Shown: in pieces, positions 36,388 to 44,979 of the stretch
How the letters are laid out: the number at the start of each line of letters is the position of its first letter
How positions within the stretch are numbered: the first letter of the stretch is position 1
Source: Gammaproteobacteria bacterium
GTDB lineage: Bacteria > Pseudomonadota > Gammaproteobacteria > Steroidobacterales > UBA11654
Assembly: GCA_029244925.1 (NCBI GenBank)
Contig: JAQWQE010000001.1
Span: 1 to 54,912 of the forward strand
Direction: 5' to 3'
Length of the DNA stretch: 54,912 bases
Made by a program: the position numbers and the translations under genes
Notes under the pieces: model-generated
Databases searched by the model: none
Seen by the model: only the letters and a program-made list of their open reading frames with translations
Told to the model about the DNA's origin: nothing

Positions 36388-38376
36388 TCAGTGATTTTTG
36401 ATAATTTTATCTGGTCCCCACCTATTTTCGTACTTCATGGCAGCCATTTCCATTGCCTGATCTTTGTTCATGCCCTGATCAAAATTCATGCGTAAATCAT
36501 TAAGAAATGAGCCCATTCTTTTCGCTCCTAGTCCATCTCTATATGGATCTAAATCATCAATTATATTACTCCAATCACCAATACTTGATAATTTATCCCC
36601 ATCGCTGAAGAAAGTATTGATAGCTTTTATAGCTGATGGCCAGTCTTTAAAAACTGTTTTTCCATGTGGGAGTTGATTAAGTTTACTGTCAGGTAACCCT
36701 TCTCTATCAATTAAAATTGTTGGTTTACCACATAATGATGATTCGAGGCCAGCAGATCCAGCACATAAATGGCCATGAATACATATATCTGATGACAGCG
36801 CAGCAATAATAGGTGATGCAGAGGTTGTATGTCTATTAATATCATCTAGCACGATGCATCTTCCTGTTTTTTCTGCTTTTTTGAGGATAGTATTTATCTT
36901 ACCTAGACGTTTTCTTAGCGTTTTTGAAGATTTAGGTTTAAAAATTACCCCCAAACTCTGATTACTCATAATTTCTTCAAGAATATATTTGTAATTGTCT
37001 CTTTGAAGAGTATGCCCAGTGTGCCATCTATTATCGTCGACTGAGTTTTCATCAAAAACACAAACAATATTTTTGGCTCCATTGATTAAAAGTTTTTCCT
37101 TAAGGAATTGGGCCTGCTTTTCCAATTGAGGGTTCAAATAATCTTTAGTGCAACCAGTAATTACATGATATTTGAATTTACTTCCAAGTTTCTTATCATG
37201 ATTGAAGGATAGTCTTGAATATGAAAATACAATATCAGAATGTATACGATTATCTATCAAGGGCACGCCGTCAAAAGCAATTTGCATTATTGCAGATACA
37301 CCACCTAAACTATTGATCGCATCTGTTTTAATAATATGATCAGCATCATATCTATCCCAAGTAAGAAATATTTTAATGTTTTTCCTATCAAAGAATGACT
37401 TTAAAGTAAGAAAGTTTGAATGATAGTAATCATATAATCTTTTTAGTTCTTCAAATTCTAATTGGCAGCGAGAATCTTTTCTTAAGTTTATTGCTTTCTT
37501 TGGGAGGGAAAGAAAATCATTTACATATGGCGTAATTTTAACGGCATCTATCCTATTAGTCTGAAGAATATGTCTTTCATGATCATTTTCATATTGGTAA
37601 TTTATTCTATCTGATGGAAAGTTTGATTCGATTTGCCAGAGAAAATCTGAATGTTTCCCATTCTTTTCAAAAATAATATCGCCTCGCCCTTCAAGAAATA
37701 GAGTTGATTTTTGATCCTCTACTTTTGTTAGAAATCCACTTCTGTATTTTAAAATCTTAAGTAAAAAATGAAACTTTGGAAAACTTCTGATTATCCTCAT
37801 GAGACTCTTATCACGGAGTGAAAAGAGGCCTTTTTCGCAATCAATAGAAATACCGTATTTTGAACCATATTTCTTATACTGATTAATCCATGGCTTTTCA
37901 GGCATAACATAAAGAACCTTGGAAATAGCATTCTGGAGCATGAAATCTTCAATCACACTTATAAGAAATATAGTCCTCCAGCACCCAGACTTCATTATCT
38001 CTGAGTGAATTACAGATTTTTCAAAATAACTTCTGAGATATTTCTGATTATCATTTTCACTCGCATGAAGCTCGGCTAAAATTTGATTATAAGCATCACT
38101 CTCAACTATCATCTCCTTGAAAGTGAAAAGGTGTTCTCTTGTTAACTTTAGCCTTTGAAGCTCTCCCGACGAATCTTTTATATCTTTGAGAGAGAAATCA
38201 TACTTAATAAATTTACAAGAAAAGAATCTTTCTAATAGATTCATAATTTTAGAAGAGAGTCTGCTATTATCGATGTAATAAACTTCTGTTAACTGATTTT
38301 TTAAGAGATCCTCTTTGTGTGATAGCAAATACAGGAGTGATCCAAGAATAGACAGTTTTTCAAAAAAAATAATCAT
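36388..38376 (-). CDS. large GT-B-like surface-glycan protein, function unknown
   Basis: A 662-residue protein that I cannot place in a named family. The final 250 residues look like a GT-B donor domain: NIVCVFDENSVDDNRWHTGH, GVIFKPKSSKTLRK, DICIHGHLCAGSAGLESSLCGKPTILIDREG, with the S-G-LE--LCGKP segment resembling nucleotide-sugar-binding loops of glycosyltransferases and CDP-polyol phosphotransferases. The N-terminal part (MIIFFEKLSILGSLLYLLSHKEDLL) is helical, without a clear membrane span. It lies 14 bases after the TIM-barrel-like gene. Possible donors are the unusual activated sugars produced upstream in the same locus (inference). Confidence 0.65.
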   Translation of the reverse strand: MIIFFEKLSILGSLLYLLSHKEDLLKNQLTEVYYIDNSRLSSKIMNLLERFFSCKFIKYDFSLKDIKDSSGELQRLKLTREHLFTFKEMIVESDAYNQILAELHASENDNQKYLRSYFEKSVIHSEIMKSGCWRTIFLISVIEDFMLQNAISKVLYVMPEKPWINQYKKYGSKYGISIDCEKGLFSLRDKSLMRIIRSFPKFHFLLKILKYRSGFLTKVEDQKSTLFLEGRGDIIFEKNGKHSDFLWQIESNFPSDRINYQYENDHERHILQTNRIDAVKITPYVNDFLSLPKKAINLRKDSRCQLEFEELKRLYDYYHSNFLTLKSFFDRKNIKIFLTWDRYDADHIIKTDAINSLGGVSAIMQIAFDGVPLIDNRIHSDIVFSYSRLSFNHDKKLGSKFKYHVITGCTKDYLNPQLEKQAQFLKEKLLINGAKNIVCVFDENSVDDNRWHTGHTLQRDNYKYILEEIMSNQSLGVIFKPKSSKTLRKRLGKINTILKKAEKTGRCIVLDDINRHTTSASPIIAALSSDICIHGHLCAGSAGLESSLCGKPTILIDREGLPDSKLNQLPHGKTVFKDWPSAIKAINTFFSDGDKLSSIGDWSNIIDDLDPYRDGLGAKRMGSFLNDLRMNFDQGMNKDQAMEMAAMKYENRWGPDKIIKNH

Positions 38377-38390
38377 ATCTAAAATTTATT

Positions 38391-39368
38391 CTAGGTTATT
38401 GCCACTGCAAGAAGTTTCTCTAGTGTTACTAAAGCATACTTATTTATTTCCACTCTTTCTCTTGGAGAAAAATCCTCGTGTGGCAGAGGATGTAGTTTTA
38501 TACCCAAGTAATCCATACTTTTGATATCAATAGCGCCTAGAGTAAGCATAATGTTTTCCTTAGTTAGAAGTGAGTTTTTGAAAGATAAATGCGGGCAAGA
38601 TTCATTTTTGAATGGCATATGCAAATCCATCCATTGGCCATAATTTTCATCATCTTTTGCTGTACCTGAAAAAATTAGTCCCTTTAAATATCCTTTATCT
38701 TTTGAAATTCTGATGTGTTTTATAATCTCATTACAATTTCTTCCCTCAAGAACAGATCTTCCCCAATTGAGCAAAATTCCCATTCTTTGATCTTTTAATT
38801 TGTCTAAGACCTTAATTTCGTCATTTAATGAGAGGTAGCCTTTCTGAAATTCTTGTTTATGTTTTGGTGAATCACAGTGTTCTATTAGAATCTTAGCTCC
38901 ATCCCAATCTAAGCTTAGGAGCTCTTCTATTGATTTTAAAAAAGAGTCTTTAGATACACTTACCCTATCCTTAATTTGAGTTGGTGAAGAACAAATCTGA
39001 ATGTGAGATATTGTATTTCTTCCTTTTAGGTCATTTAACTTTCTTACTATGTCATTTAATATTCGGTACTGTTTGAGTGCAGATTTTCTTCCACATTCAT
39101 CATCAGATGCTAAACCAAAATGAATGTCAGTCTTTGACATATTAAATGATGCAGGGACAGCAGTTATCACATTGTTCCAAGAATCATCTAATTGATCAAA
39201 GATAAAGTTGTCTCCGAATGGGTGGAGTTTATCGCCTAAAAATGGAATCTCAAGTCCTCTGATATGATTTACATCAGACTTTAACGCCTCATAAAATTCT
39301 AACTCACTATTATAATCATCTTTCCAGATTGAAGGCGCTGAGGTATAAGCTCCAATGATATAAGCCAT
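38391..39368 (-). CDS. TIM-barrel-like protein (possible DUF4862 / xylose-isomerase-like)
   Basis: A 325-residue protein beginning MAYIIGAYTSAPSIWKDDYN, with IRGLEIPFLGDKLHPFG near residue 37, KILIEHCDSP in the middle, ILLNWGRSVLEGR and LIFSGTA in the second half. The pattern of short beta strands ending in acidic or His residues (EIPF, IEHCD, LNWGR, HP) resembles sugar-isomerase-like TIM barrels, and from memory the start fits the uncharacterised DUF4862 family. Catalytic role is not established. It sits in the block with a cyclase-like enzyme and Gfo/Idh oxidoreductases; related barrels act on inositols or keto-sugars, which fits that context (inference). Confidence 0.55.
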   Translation of the reverse strand: MAYIIGAYTSAPSIWKDDYNSELEFYEALKSDVNHIRGLEIPFLGDKLHPFGDNFIFDQLDDSWNNVITAVPASFNMSKTDIHFGLASDDECGRKSALKQYRILNDIVRKLNDLKGRNTISHIQICSSPTQIKDRVSVSKDSFLKSIEELLSLDWDGAKILIEHCDSPKHKQEFQKGYLSLNDEIKVLDKLKDQRMGILLNWGRSVLEGRNCNEIIKHIRISKDKGYLKGLIFSGTAKDDENYGQWMDLHMPFKNESCPHLSFKNSLLTKENIMLTLGAIDIKSMDYLGIKLHPLPHEDFSPRERVEINKYALVTLEKLLAVAIT

Positions 39369-39374
39369 GATTTG

Positions 39375-40088
39375 CTATGAAGATAGAAACTTTCCACCAT
39401 TGAGATCAATTCCTGATCCTGTGATATATGTATTTTTATCACTGATCAGAAATTCTATTGCTCCAACTATGTCTTTTGTTTTAGCAATTCTGCCAATTGG
39501 GATGGATTCATGAAGTTTTTTAATTTCCTCACTTGAAAGCCTCTCTTCAAGCATTGATGTTTCTATCATGCTTGGAAAAATAGTGTTAATTAGAATTGAG
39601 TCTTTTGACCAATCTGCTGATAAGTGCCTAACCAGACCGGACAAAGCACTTTTTGTAATTGTATATTCGATTCCAGAAAACTCACTATATGTCCTTGCTG
39701 CAATTGAGTTTATTATCACGACTTTTCCCTTTGATTGTTTTAAATATTCATAACAATACTTGAAAACAAATAAAGCGCCTAGAAGGTTTACATCATGTAT
39801 CTTGATATACTCGAGATTCGAGAATTCATTGATTGGCTTCCGACCAATTGATTTTCCTGCAGAGTAAATCAAGCCATCTATTCTTGATATTTCATCTTTA
39901 CAAAAAAAAGATTTAACTGACTCCTCATCTGTTACATCCATTTTATAGAATGATAAGTCAGCTCTAGCCTTAGGCAGTTTTCTACCAACCACTGTCACAT
40001 CATAACCTTGATTCAATAGATACTCAGCTGATGCTAGACCGAGTCCTGATGTACCTCCGATAACTACAATGTGCCTTTTATCGCTCAT
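39375..40088 (-). CDS. short-chain dehydrogenase/reductase
   Basis: A 237-residue classical SDR with VIGGTSGLGLASA (cofactor loop), DGLIYSAGKS, NSIAARTYSEFSGIEYTITKSAL (catalytic Ser and YTITK) and the C-terminal TGSGIDLNGGKFL. It starts with a 4-base overlap (ATGA) with the cytidylyltransferase-cupin gene, so the two are probably translated together. Reduction or oxidation of the sugar/cyclitol later activated by that enzyme is a reasonable role (inference). Confidence 0.85.
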   Translation of the reverse strand: MSDKRHIVVIGGTSGLGLASAEYLLNQGYDVTVVGRKLPKARADLSFYKMDVTDEESVKSFFCKDEISRIDGLIYSAGKSIGRKPINEFSNLEYIKIHDVNLLGALFVFKYCYEYLKQSKGKVVIINSIAARTYSEFSGIEYTITKSALSGLVRHLSADWSKDSILINTIFPSMIETSMLEERLSSEEIKKLHESIPIGRIAKTKDIVGAIEFLISDKNTYITGSGIDLNGGKFLSS

Positions 40089-41206
40089 ACATATATATGA
40101 GCGACATCCGACCTGCTAACAGCAAATCGAACAGCTCTGCTTTCTCCGACAGCTGTTATTTTGTGCACTCTATTTTTTTGCATGTAAACGATATCCCCCT
40201 CTTTCACAATCTTTTTCTCGCCTTCAATTTCCCACTCCCATTGGCCTTCATAAATATACCACCATTCATTCCAGTCAGGATGGTAGTGTCTTCTGTTGCC
40301 TTCACCAGGTATTTGTGAAATTACTGTCATAGAATTACTATCGCTATCAATAATCCTTTTGCTCCATGAGACATCCTTAGGGTTATCTTCAATTATTCTT
40401 TTTACACATACTAGTTCGTGGTTAACATCATGTAGATCATTGTTAACTATCCCATCCTTCACAAGGATTGATGGAACATCAACCTCACTATGAATCGATC
40501 CACCCTCATAATAAGAAGGTTGATTCGCTTTTCTATTCGACAGTGATGACATTATTGCCTCTGCTAAAATAAAATCATCTTCTGTGTCTATATCAACCGT
40601 TGACAAACCTGTCATAGGATAAAATCCAATATTGCCTTGACCTCCATGATAAGCAGAGCCAAGCTCTTTCATATTGTTAAGGAAATTCTTAGCCTTCCAT
40701 CCCATCAATGCAGTTGTATAAACTTTTATCGGCTCCATAGTTTGAGAAGGGGGATTTGGCAAAGATCTCTGAAAATTTATAGGCTCATCCTTATAAACAC
40801 AACCTATTTGCTTTTCATCCACAGAAATTAGGGTATCAAGGTCTTCTTCAATCATTTTATTTACAAAAGACTCAATATCATCAACAGTAATAAATGGTGA
40901 TGTTGGCAACATCTGTATTAATGTATCGCAATCAATATTTTCTAAAAAGTTCTGTGCAAACTCATCATTAGTTGACTCATCTGTAGAAAACTCATCTGGT
41001 CTTTTGTAAAACTTGAATCCATATGCGGAAGCTAGATCAGACAGTACTTGATCTTCTGAATTGATATAAATTTCATCGAATATATCCGCTTTGGATACCG
41101 TTTCTAAAATATAGTCTATTAGTGGTCTACCGTTTAAGAGCCTTATGTTCTTCTTTGGGACTCTCTTAGATCCCATTCTGGCAGGTATCATGCCTATAAC
41201 TTTCAT
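40085..41206 (-). CDS. fusion of NeuA-like cytidylyltransferase and cupin domain
   Basis: A 373-residue two-domain protein. Residues 1-222 are an acylneuraminate-cytidylyltransferase-like domain: GMIPARMGSKRVPKKNI, LIQMLPTSPFITVDDI and TVDIDTEDDFILAE. A linker (about 223-284) leads to a complete cupin at about 285-365: HYHPDWNEWWYIYEG gives His307, His309 and Glu314, and GDIVYMQKNRVHKI gives His348, the standard metal-binding set. The start has an ideal AAGGAGG six bases before the ATG, one of the strongest ribosome sites in the locus. The cupin may isomerise, hydroxylate or sense the sugar acid that the first domain activates (inference). I do not know of this fusion as a described enzyme. 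Confidence 0.85.
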   Translation of the reverse strand: MKVIGMIPARMGSKRVPKKNIRLLNGRPLIDYILETVSKADIFDEIYINSEDQVLSDLASAYGFKFYKRPDEFSTDESTNDEFAQNFLENIDCDTLIQMLPTSPFITVDDIESFVNKMIEEDLDTLISVDEKQIGCVYKDEPINFQRSLPNPPSQTMEPIKVYTTALMGWKAKNFLNNMKELGSAYHGGQGNIGFYPMTGLSTVDIDTEDDFILAEAIMSSLSNRKANQPSYYEGGSIHSEVDVPSILVKDGIVNNDLHDVNHELVCVKRIIEDNPKDVSWSKRIIDSDSNSMTVISQIPGEGNRRHYHPDWNEWWYIYEGQWEWEIEGEKKIVKEGDIVYMQKNRVHKITAVGESRAVRFAVSRSDVAHIYV

Positions 41207-41227
41207 TAAAATCCTCCTTAAAATTTA

Positions 41228-42235
41228 TTAGCTTATTTTCTGACTTGAATCATATATAGAATCAACTAATTTCATTACTTCAACTGCATCATCTAAACTT
41301 CCATTTACGATTTTATTATTACTTTGGATGGCATCAATGAATTCATGAAGCTCTAGATCCCATGAATTATCATTCTCAAAGTGGATGATATTTTCACTTG
41401 GCTTACCCATAGCTTTCTCAATATCCTCCTTCTCCCTATAAGCATATATAAGTTTTTCAGGAGCATAGCTTCCCGTTGAAGAAAGTATACCATCAAGATT
41501 AATATAACCATTTTCAAAACACATCTCTAAAAGAAATTTATGTCTCCACTGTGTAGCCGAAGAATGCAAAGTTGCCATTACTCCAGATTCTGAGCTTAGA
41601 GCTATGAAAGCATTATCCTCTGACTCAACCCTCCAAAAGAGTGTGTCCATAAAAGAAGACCTGCAGGTGAACTCCTCCTCTGAAAAATATCTGAATAAAT
41701 CAAGCATATGTATGCCTTGATCCATTAGAATACCTCCGCCTGAAAATTTACTATAATTCCTCCAGTTAAGGTCATAATCTATGCTTCCTGCTTTACCATA
41801 AACTCCCCTCATCCAAAGTATTTTGCCCATTTCTCCCTTTTTGATCAGTTGCTTTGCTTCAGTTACGGAATAGTGAAATCTATGATTAAATCCATATTTC
41901 AATACCAAATCACTATTTGACTGAAATTCGGATATTGCTGAGAGTTCGTGTTGATTCATCGCAGGTGGCTTCTCGCAAAAGACATGTTTCCCCGCCTTAA
42001 GTGCTCTTAAAACATATTCAGCCGCTATATTTACGTATGCAGAAACAAAAACGGCATCAATATCAGAATCTAGAAGGTCATCGTAGCTTCTACACACAAG
42101 TGTATTATTTAAATCAATATCCTTCTTTAGATCAAAGATTGAAACCAGCTCCACATGATCACTCTTGTCAAAGGTGCGCTCTCTGATTAAACCCATCTTT
42201 CCATAACCTGCGATTCCTGCTCTCACAATACTCAT
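41228..42235 (-). CDS. Gfo/Idh/MocA-family oxidoreductase
   Basis: A 335-residue NAD(P)-dependent enzyme with AGIAGYGKMGLIRE (cofactor loop), HVFCEKPPAM (the EKP motif with catalytic Lys) and GGGILMDQGIHMLDLFRYF (substrate Asp and His). Family members oxidise inositols, sugars and sugar nucleotides at a ring hydroxyl. It is followed by the cytidylyltransferase-cupin gene (21-base gap) and preceded by a D-2-hydroxyacid dehydrogenase (six-base gap), part of the cyclase-containing block. Confidence 0.88.
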   Translation of the reverse strand: MSIVRAGIAGYGKMGLIRERTFDKSDHVELVSIFDLKKDIDLNNTLVCRSYDDLLDSDIDAVFVSAYVNIAAEYVLRALKAGKHVFCEKPPAMNQHELSAISEFQSNSDLVLKYGFNHRFHYSVTEAKQLIKKGEMGKILWMRGVYGKAGSIDYDLNWRNYSKFSGGGILMDQGIHMLDLFRYFSEEEFTCRSSFMDTLFWRVESEDNAFIALSSESGVMATLHSSATQWRHKFLLEMCFENGYINLDGILSSTGSYAPEKLIYAYREKEDIEKAMGKPSENIIHFENDNSWDLELHEFIDAIQSNNKIVNGSLDDAVEVMKLVDSIYDSSQKIS

Positions 42236-42241
42236 AAATCT

Positions 42242-43183
42242 TTATTTACCTATAAACTTCGATGGATCCGAAGGTGATTGCAGTCCTTCTATTGCAGATA
42301 GGCCCATTGATAAGACAGCCTCTTCGGTACTGCCTCCAATATGTGGAGTAACAAAAACATTTTCATAATTAGACAAATATGTATCGACAGGTGGTTCATG
42401 CTCAAAAACATCAAGCGCAACTCCCGAAAATTTATTAACCTTAATAAGTTCATCTAATGCTGATTCATCAATCAAACCACCCCTAGCATAATTAATTAAA
42501 ACTGAGTCCTGCTTCATTAAATTTAATCTTTCAGTATTAATAATTTGATATGTTGATTCATTAAGCGGGAGATGCAATGTTACAACGTCTGATAAACTTA
42601 GCAAATCATTCAATTCACAAGCAACAATATCGTTAGCCTCATAAAAATCAGGAAAATCTAATATGTCATTAGAGAGTATCTTGCATTTATATGGTTTCAG
42701 CAGGCTAATAAGGTCCTTGCCAATATTTCCACAACCAATTATACCAACTGTTTTTCCTGTCAATTGGCGACCCCTTATCTGGTTCCATGAACCTTTCTTG
42801 ACACGATTATTTGCAATCGTTGATTTATGCAACAAAGCAATTGCTGATGAAATAACAAGCTCAGAGACGGACCTTTTATTCACACCACCCTTCCATCCAA
42901 GGCTCACGCCATATTCAGACAATGCATTCAAGTCAATCATGTCAAGTCCAACACCATACTTACCTATCACACGCAATTCGGGTAACTGTTTTAAAACATC
43001 CTCATTAATCTCTTCAAGTGCTGTTATTGCCATTTCACTTCCTTTCAAGAAATTAACCAGACTATCTCCATAAAGGGAAAGGCCTTCATCATTAAATTTC
43101 GCATCTGGATATAGTGACAGGACTTTTTCTCTCAAAATAGGGTGTTTTGAGAAAGATCTGGAAGCAACAGATAATGAAGTCAT
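42242..43183 (-). CDS. D-2-hydroxyacid dehydrogenase (phosphoglycerate-dehydrogenase-like), second copy
   Basis: A 313-residue paralogue of the protein at 26310-27245; the two align end to end by eye, including NDEGL/NDEGI, KYGVGLDMIDL/KFGVGIDTIDI and IIGCGNIGKDL/IIGFGQIGRKL. The catalytic Arg (INYARGGLIDE), Glu (DVFEHEPP) and His (VTPHIGGS) are intact and no ACT domain is present. Substrate unknown, but position between the DHQS-like cyclase (two-base gap) and a Gfo/Idh enzyme suggests oxidation or reduction of an acid or cyclitol intermediate (inference). Confidence 0.85.
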   Translation of the reverse strand: MTSLSVASRSFSKHPILREKVLSLYPDAKFNDEGLSLYGDSLVNFLKGSEMAITALEEINEDVLKQLPELRVIGKYGVGLDMIDLNALSEYGVSLGWKGGVNKRSVSELVISSAIALLHKSTIANNRVKKGSWNQIRGRQLTGKTVGIIGCGNIGKDLISLLKPYKCKILSNDILDFPDFYEANDIVACELNDLLSLSDVVTLHLPLNESTYQIINTERLNLMKQDSVLINYARGGLIDESALDELIKVNKFSGVALDVFEHEPPVDTYLSNYENVFVTPHIGGSTEEAVLSMGLSAIEGLQSPSDPSKFIGK

Positions 43184-43185
43184 AA

Positions 43186-44256
43186 TTATATTTGATGATA
43201 GAGATTCAAGTATTCACTAATATGATCACTTAATTCTGGGGTTTTTTCATATAACCCAATTTTTATCCTGCCTTTCATATCAGGAAGAATTAGTCTAAGT
43301 TTGGTCTTTGTGTTTTTCTTATCTTTGTATAAGGCCTCAATCAAACGGGCTGAATCTATAAATGTTTTTCTTGCAACAATGGAGTTTTTCATTAGAACAT
43401 CATGCATCCTTAGAAAATTATCCTCGGTGGTATTTTGCAATTTCATTGAGACAAAGTTTGCCATATCCATTCCTATTGTCACAGCTATGCCATGCGGTAT
43501 TGAAAAACTAGTAGCTGATTCAATTGCATGACCAAAACTATGACCATAGTTCATAACATTTCGCTCTTTCATATCGAATTCATCAATTTCGATAATCTTC
43601 TTTTTTATCAACAGAGATTGAAATATGAATTCCCTCATTAGATTTGGCTCTCGCAATAATTCTTCATATTTGCTTGAGATTCTATCAAAGCTCTCTGGCG
43701 AATCTATTGCATGTACCTTGATCATCTCGCCAACTCCTGAGAGGATATCATCTGCTGCTAGAGTCTCTAAAAAATGGACGTTTAGTAATATCTCTTTTGG
43801 TGGATTAAAAGTTCCTAAAATATTTTTTATGTCGCCTGAATTTATGGATGATTTTGAGCCAATACATGAATCTGACTGTGCAAGCAAAGTGGTAGGTATA
43901 AACTTCCACGATACACCTCTCATAAGGGTTGATGCTATAAAGCAGGTTATATCTTGTACAATACCGCCACCAATTGAGATCAGCGTTTGGTCTCTTGTCA
44001 TCTGTTGGCCCATCAAAGATGAAATATAGTCAGGAAATTTCTCCAAAGACTTATTTCTTTCATTAGCATCAATTAATATAAAGCGACCATAATCAATCAC
44101 TGGCTTAATTTCAGCTTCATAGAGCTTATATATTTTCTCATCTATTATATAAACAGCCTCTTGGTCAGGAGATTTAAATAAATTGCTGATCGGTCCATTT
44201 TGGAGATTTACCTCATAGGAGCCTTTGTGAGAATCAATTATAATTGGTTTAGACAC
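43186..44256 (-). CDS. 3-dehydroquinate-synthase-like sugar-phosphate cyclase
   Basis: A 356-residue protein of the DHQS/2-deoxy-scyllo-inosose synthase/valiolone synthase superfamily. NAD site: SIGGGIVQDITCF; metal ligands Glu177 (SGVGEMIK), His239 (NYGHSFGHAIE) and His255 (SIPHGIAV); C-terminal KDKKNTKTKLRLILP matches DHQS. Where AroB enzymes read VDSSVGGKTAVN this one reads SDSCIGSKSSIN, so the substrate may differ. The GTG at 44256 is chosen because GGGGGA lies seven bases upstream and the GTG overlaps the SDR stop by eight bases; a longer form starts at ATG 44271. Placement away from aroK and inside a glycan locus argues against shikimate function (inference). Confidence 0.83.
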   Translation of the reverse strand: MSKPIIIDSHKGSYEVNLQNGPISNLFKSPDQEAVYIIDEKIYKLYEAEIKPVIDYGRFILIDANERNKSLEKFPDYISSLMGQQMTRDQTLISIGGGIVQDITCFIASTLMRGVSWKFIPTTLLAQSDSCIGSKSSINSGDIKNILGTFNPPKEILLNVHFLETLAADDILSGVGEMIKVHAIDSPESFDRISSKYEELLREPNLMREFIFQSLLIKKKIIEIDEFDMKERNVMNYGHSFGHAIESATSFSIPHGIAVTIGMDMANFVSMKLQNTTEDNFLRMHDVLMKNSIVARKTFIDSARLIEALYKDKKNTKTKLRLILPDMKGRIKIGLYEKTPELSDHISEYLNLYHQI

Positions 44257-44968
44257 GAGTAAATCCCCCATCAATTGCAATATTTTGGGAGGTTACATAT
44301 GTATTTTCCTCACTAACAAGCCAGCTAACTAACTTTGATACCTCCTCAGGAGATCCTAGTCGCGCCATGGGTACTTTGGCCTTCATTTCACTAATTCCGG
44401 ATTCCCCTAAAATGGTTCTGGTCATGTCAGTCTCAATAAATCCTGGAGCAACACTGTTAACTAATATGCCATATCGTGATACTTCTGCACTGATAGCAAC
44501 TGTCATTCCATCAATACCAAATTTGGTTGCAGAATATGGCGCTCGATGCTCTTTAGAAACTTTCCCAAAAACAGACGAAATATTAACTATTCTCCCCCAA
44601 TTCTCTTTTTTCATTTTGGGTATAACCAATTGAGTTAACCTAAAAGGAGCTCTCAAATTTACTTTTACTACATCATCGAATTCCTCTAGGGGGATTTCTG
44701 ATATTTCTCCTATCTTATTGATGCCCGCATTATTCACTAAAATATCTATATGCTCTTTTTCAATAAAACGCTCAAATGATAAGAATGATTTATCGTCTAA
44801 GAAATTCACTTGCCTATAAGTAATGTTCTCAGAACAATCATTGCTTTTAGATGTGCCCGTAACTATTACATCATGCCCATCATCACATAGCTTTTCTGCA
44901 ATAGCCTTTCCAATCCCTCTCGTTCCTCCTGTCACAAGAGCAGTTTTAATGGATTTGTCATTCATCAT
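44249..44968 (-). CDS. short-chain dehydrogenase/reductase (FabG-like)
   Basis: A 239-residue SDR with VTGGTRGIGKAIA, LVNNAGIN, IVNISSVFGKVSKEHRAPYSATKFG (catalytic Ser, Tyr, Lys) and NSVAPGFIETDMT, a complete classical set. No ACP gene is close by, so a sugar or cyclitol substrate is more likely than a fatty acyl chain (inference). Its last eight bases overlap the GTG start of the DHQS-like cyclase gene, so the two are probably made in step. Confidence 0.87.
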   Translation of the reverse strand: MMNDKSIKTALVTGGTRGIGKAIAEKLCDDGHDVIVTGTSKSNDCSENITYRQVNFLDDKSFLSFERFIEKEHIDILVNNAGINKIGEISEIPLEEFDDVVKVNLRAPFRLTQLVIPKMKKENWGRIVNISSVFGKVSKEHRAPYSATKFGIDGMTVAISAEVSRYGILVNSVAPGFIETDMTRTILGESGISEMKAKVPMARLGSPEEVSKLVSWLVSEENTYVTSQNIAIDGGFTRV

Positions 44969-44979
44969 TTAGTCAATTC

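Noticed and set aside
42663-43073. Plus-strand open frame of 136 codons, and a similar one at 43625-44029 (134 codons)
   Set aside because: Both are antisense to well-supported genes (hydroxyacid dehydrogenase and cyclase) and show no domain or start-site support.
43186-44256. Housekeeping aroB
   Set aside because: Location in a glycan block without aroK and a changed substrate loop argue against it, although AroB activity cannot be excluded from sequence alone.
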